Position numbers and translations under genes: made by a program. From CAYUYV01 sp964474635 (GTDB taxonomy: Bacteria; Pseudomonadota; Alphaproteobacteria; JAJFIK01), in contig CAYYTT010000225.1 in NCBI GenBank assembly GCA_964474635.1, positions 1 through 5,154 of the forward strand: a stretch of 5,154 bases of DNA, written 5' to 3'. Positions 4,854 to 5,154 of the stretch are shown here, piece after piece. Position 1 is the first letter of the stretch. Every line of letters starts with the position of its first letter. Under the pieces are notes generated by a model. It searched no databases. It worked only from the letters and a program-made list of their open reading frames with translations, and was not told where the DNA came from.

Positions 4854-5154
4854 ATGACTGGATTGCGTACGGAAACAGATTCCTTCGGCCCGCTTGAGGT
4901 TCAGGGCGACCGGTACTGGGGTGCGCAGACCCAGCGGTCTTTGGGCAACTTTAAGATCGGTACCGAAACCATGCCCGTACCGATGATTCGGGCCTTGGGC
5001 ATCGTCAAGCGCTCCGCCGCGGCCGCCAACAAATCCCTGGACAATCTGGACGCTCGCCTCGCCGGGGCCATTATCGAGGCCGCCACGGAGGTCGCCTCCG
5101 GCAAGCTCGACGATCATTTCCCCCTTGTGGTCTGGCAGACCGGTTCGGGCACCC
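4854..5154 (+). CDS. fumC: Fumarate hydratase class II, N-terminal part (cut by window edge)
   Basis: Class II fumarase interconverts fumarate and L-malate in the TCA cycle in the cytoplasm, as an iron-independent homotetramer. The visible 100 codons match the FumC N-terminus along their whole length: RTETDSFGPLEV near the start, the DRYWGAQTQRSLGNFKIG block (about residues 19-36), MPVPMIRALGIVKRSAAAAN after it, then LDDHFPLVVWQTGSGT at the edge. The last segment begins the conserved substrate-binding QTGSGTQxNMN motif. ATG 4854 is supported by GAGG at 4843-4846, 7 bases upstream, and by alignment with the usual start of the family. The gene continues beyond the window; nothing in the visible part is damaged. 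Confidence 0.95.
   Translation, partial: MTGLRTETDSFGPLEVQGDRYWGAQTQRSLGNFKIGTETMPVPMIRALGIVKRSAAAANKSLDNLDARLAGAIIEAATEVASGKLDDHFPLVVWQTGSGT

Overview
The window looks like a chromosomal piece of a GC-rich alphaproteobacterium. The main evidence is an SspB of the alphaproteobacterial type (SspB fold, acidic linker, C-terminal ClpX-binding tail) directly followed by the start of a class II fumarase gene, a pairing I recall from alphaproteobacterial genomes. The coding regions show strong G/C preference at third codon positions. I cannot name the genus.

Layout, all genes on the + strand. Bases 1-66 are probably the last 21 codons of an unidentified gene, ending inside a strong intrinsic terminator (62-103). 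Bases 104-309 are non-coding and hold a large imperfect hairpin (109-191), a dispersed-repeat-like sequence (about 191-222) and a small inverted repeat just before the next gene. Then comes a three-gene export/uptake cassette: a DUF2946-like small envelope protein (310-783), a TonB-dependent siderophore-type outer-membrane receptor (883-3108) and a Tat-exported DJ-1/PfpI protein that closely resembles isonitrile (isocyanide) hydratase (3134-4063). After a 132-base intergenic region with a candidate promoter flanked by 11-base direct repeats come sspB (4196-4723), a 130-base leader with inverted repeats, and the first 100 codons of fumC (4854 to the window edge).

How the parts may work together. 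The receptor should bring a ligand, typically a metal chelate, across the outer membrane using TonB energy. The enzyme encoded 25 bases downstream carries a twin-arginine signal, so it should act in the periplasm, where the receptor delivers its cargo. Its catalytic Cys, Thr and Asp match those of isocyanide hydratase, which converts isonitriles to N-substituted formamides. Some bacterial and fungal isonitriles are copper or zinc chelators, and DUF2946 proteins are often found near metal-related TonB receptors. The most interesting reading is therefore a small system that takes up an isonitrile metallophore and destroys its metal-binding group in the periplasm, either to release the metal or to detoxify it. 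This is inference: the substrate could be something else, because many DJ-1/PfpI proteins are labelled isonitrile hydratase by homology alone. sspB and fumC are housekeeping genes and are probably unrelated in function to the cassette.
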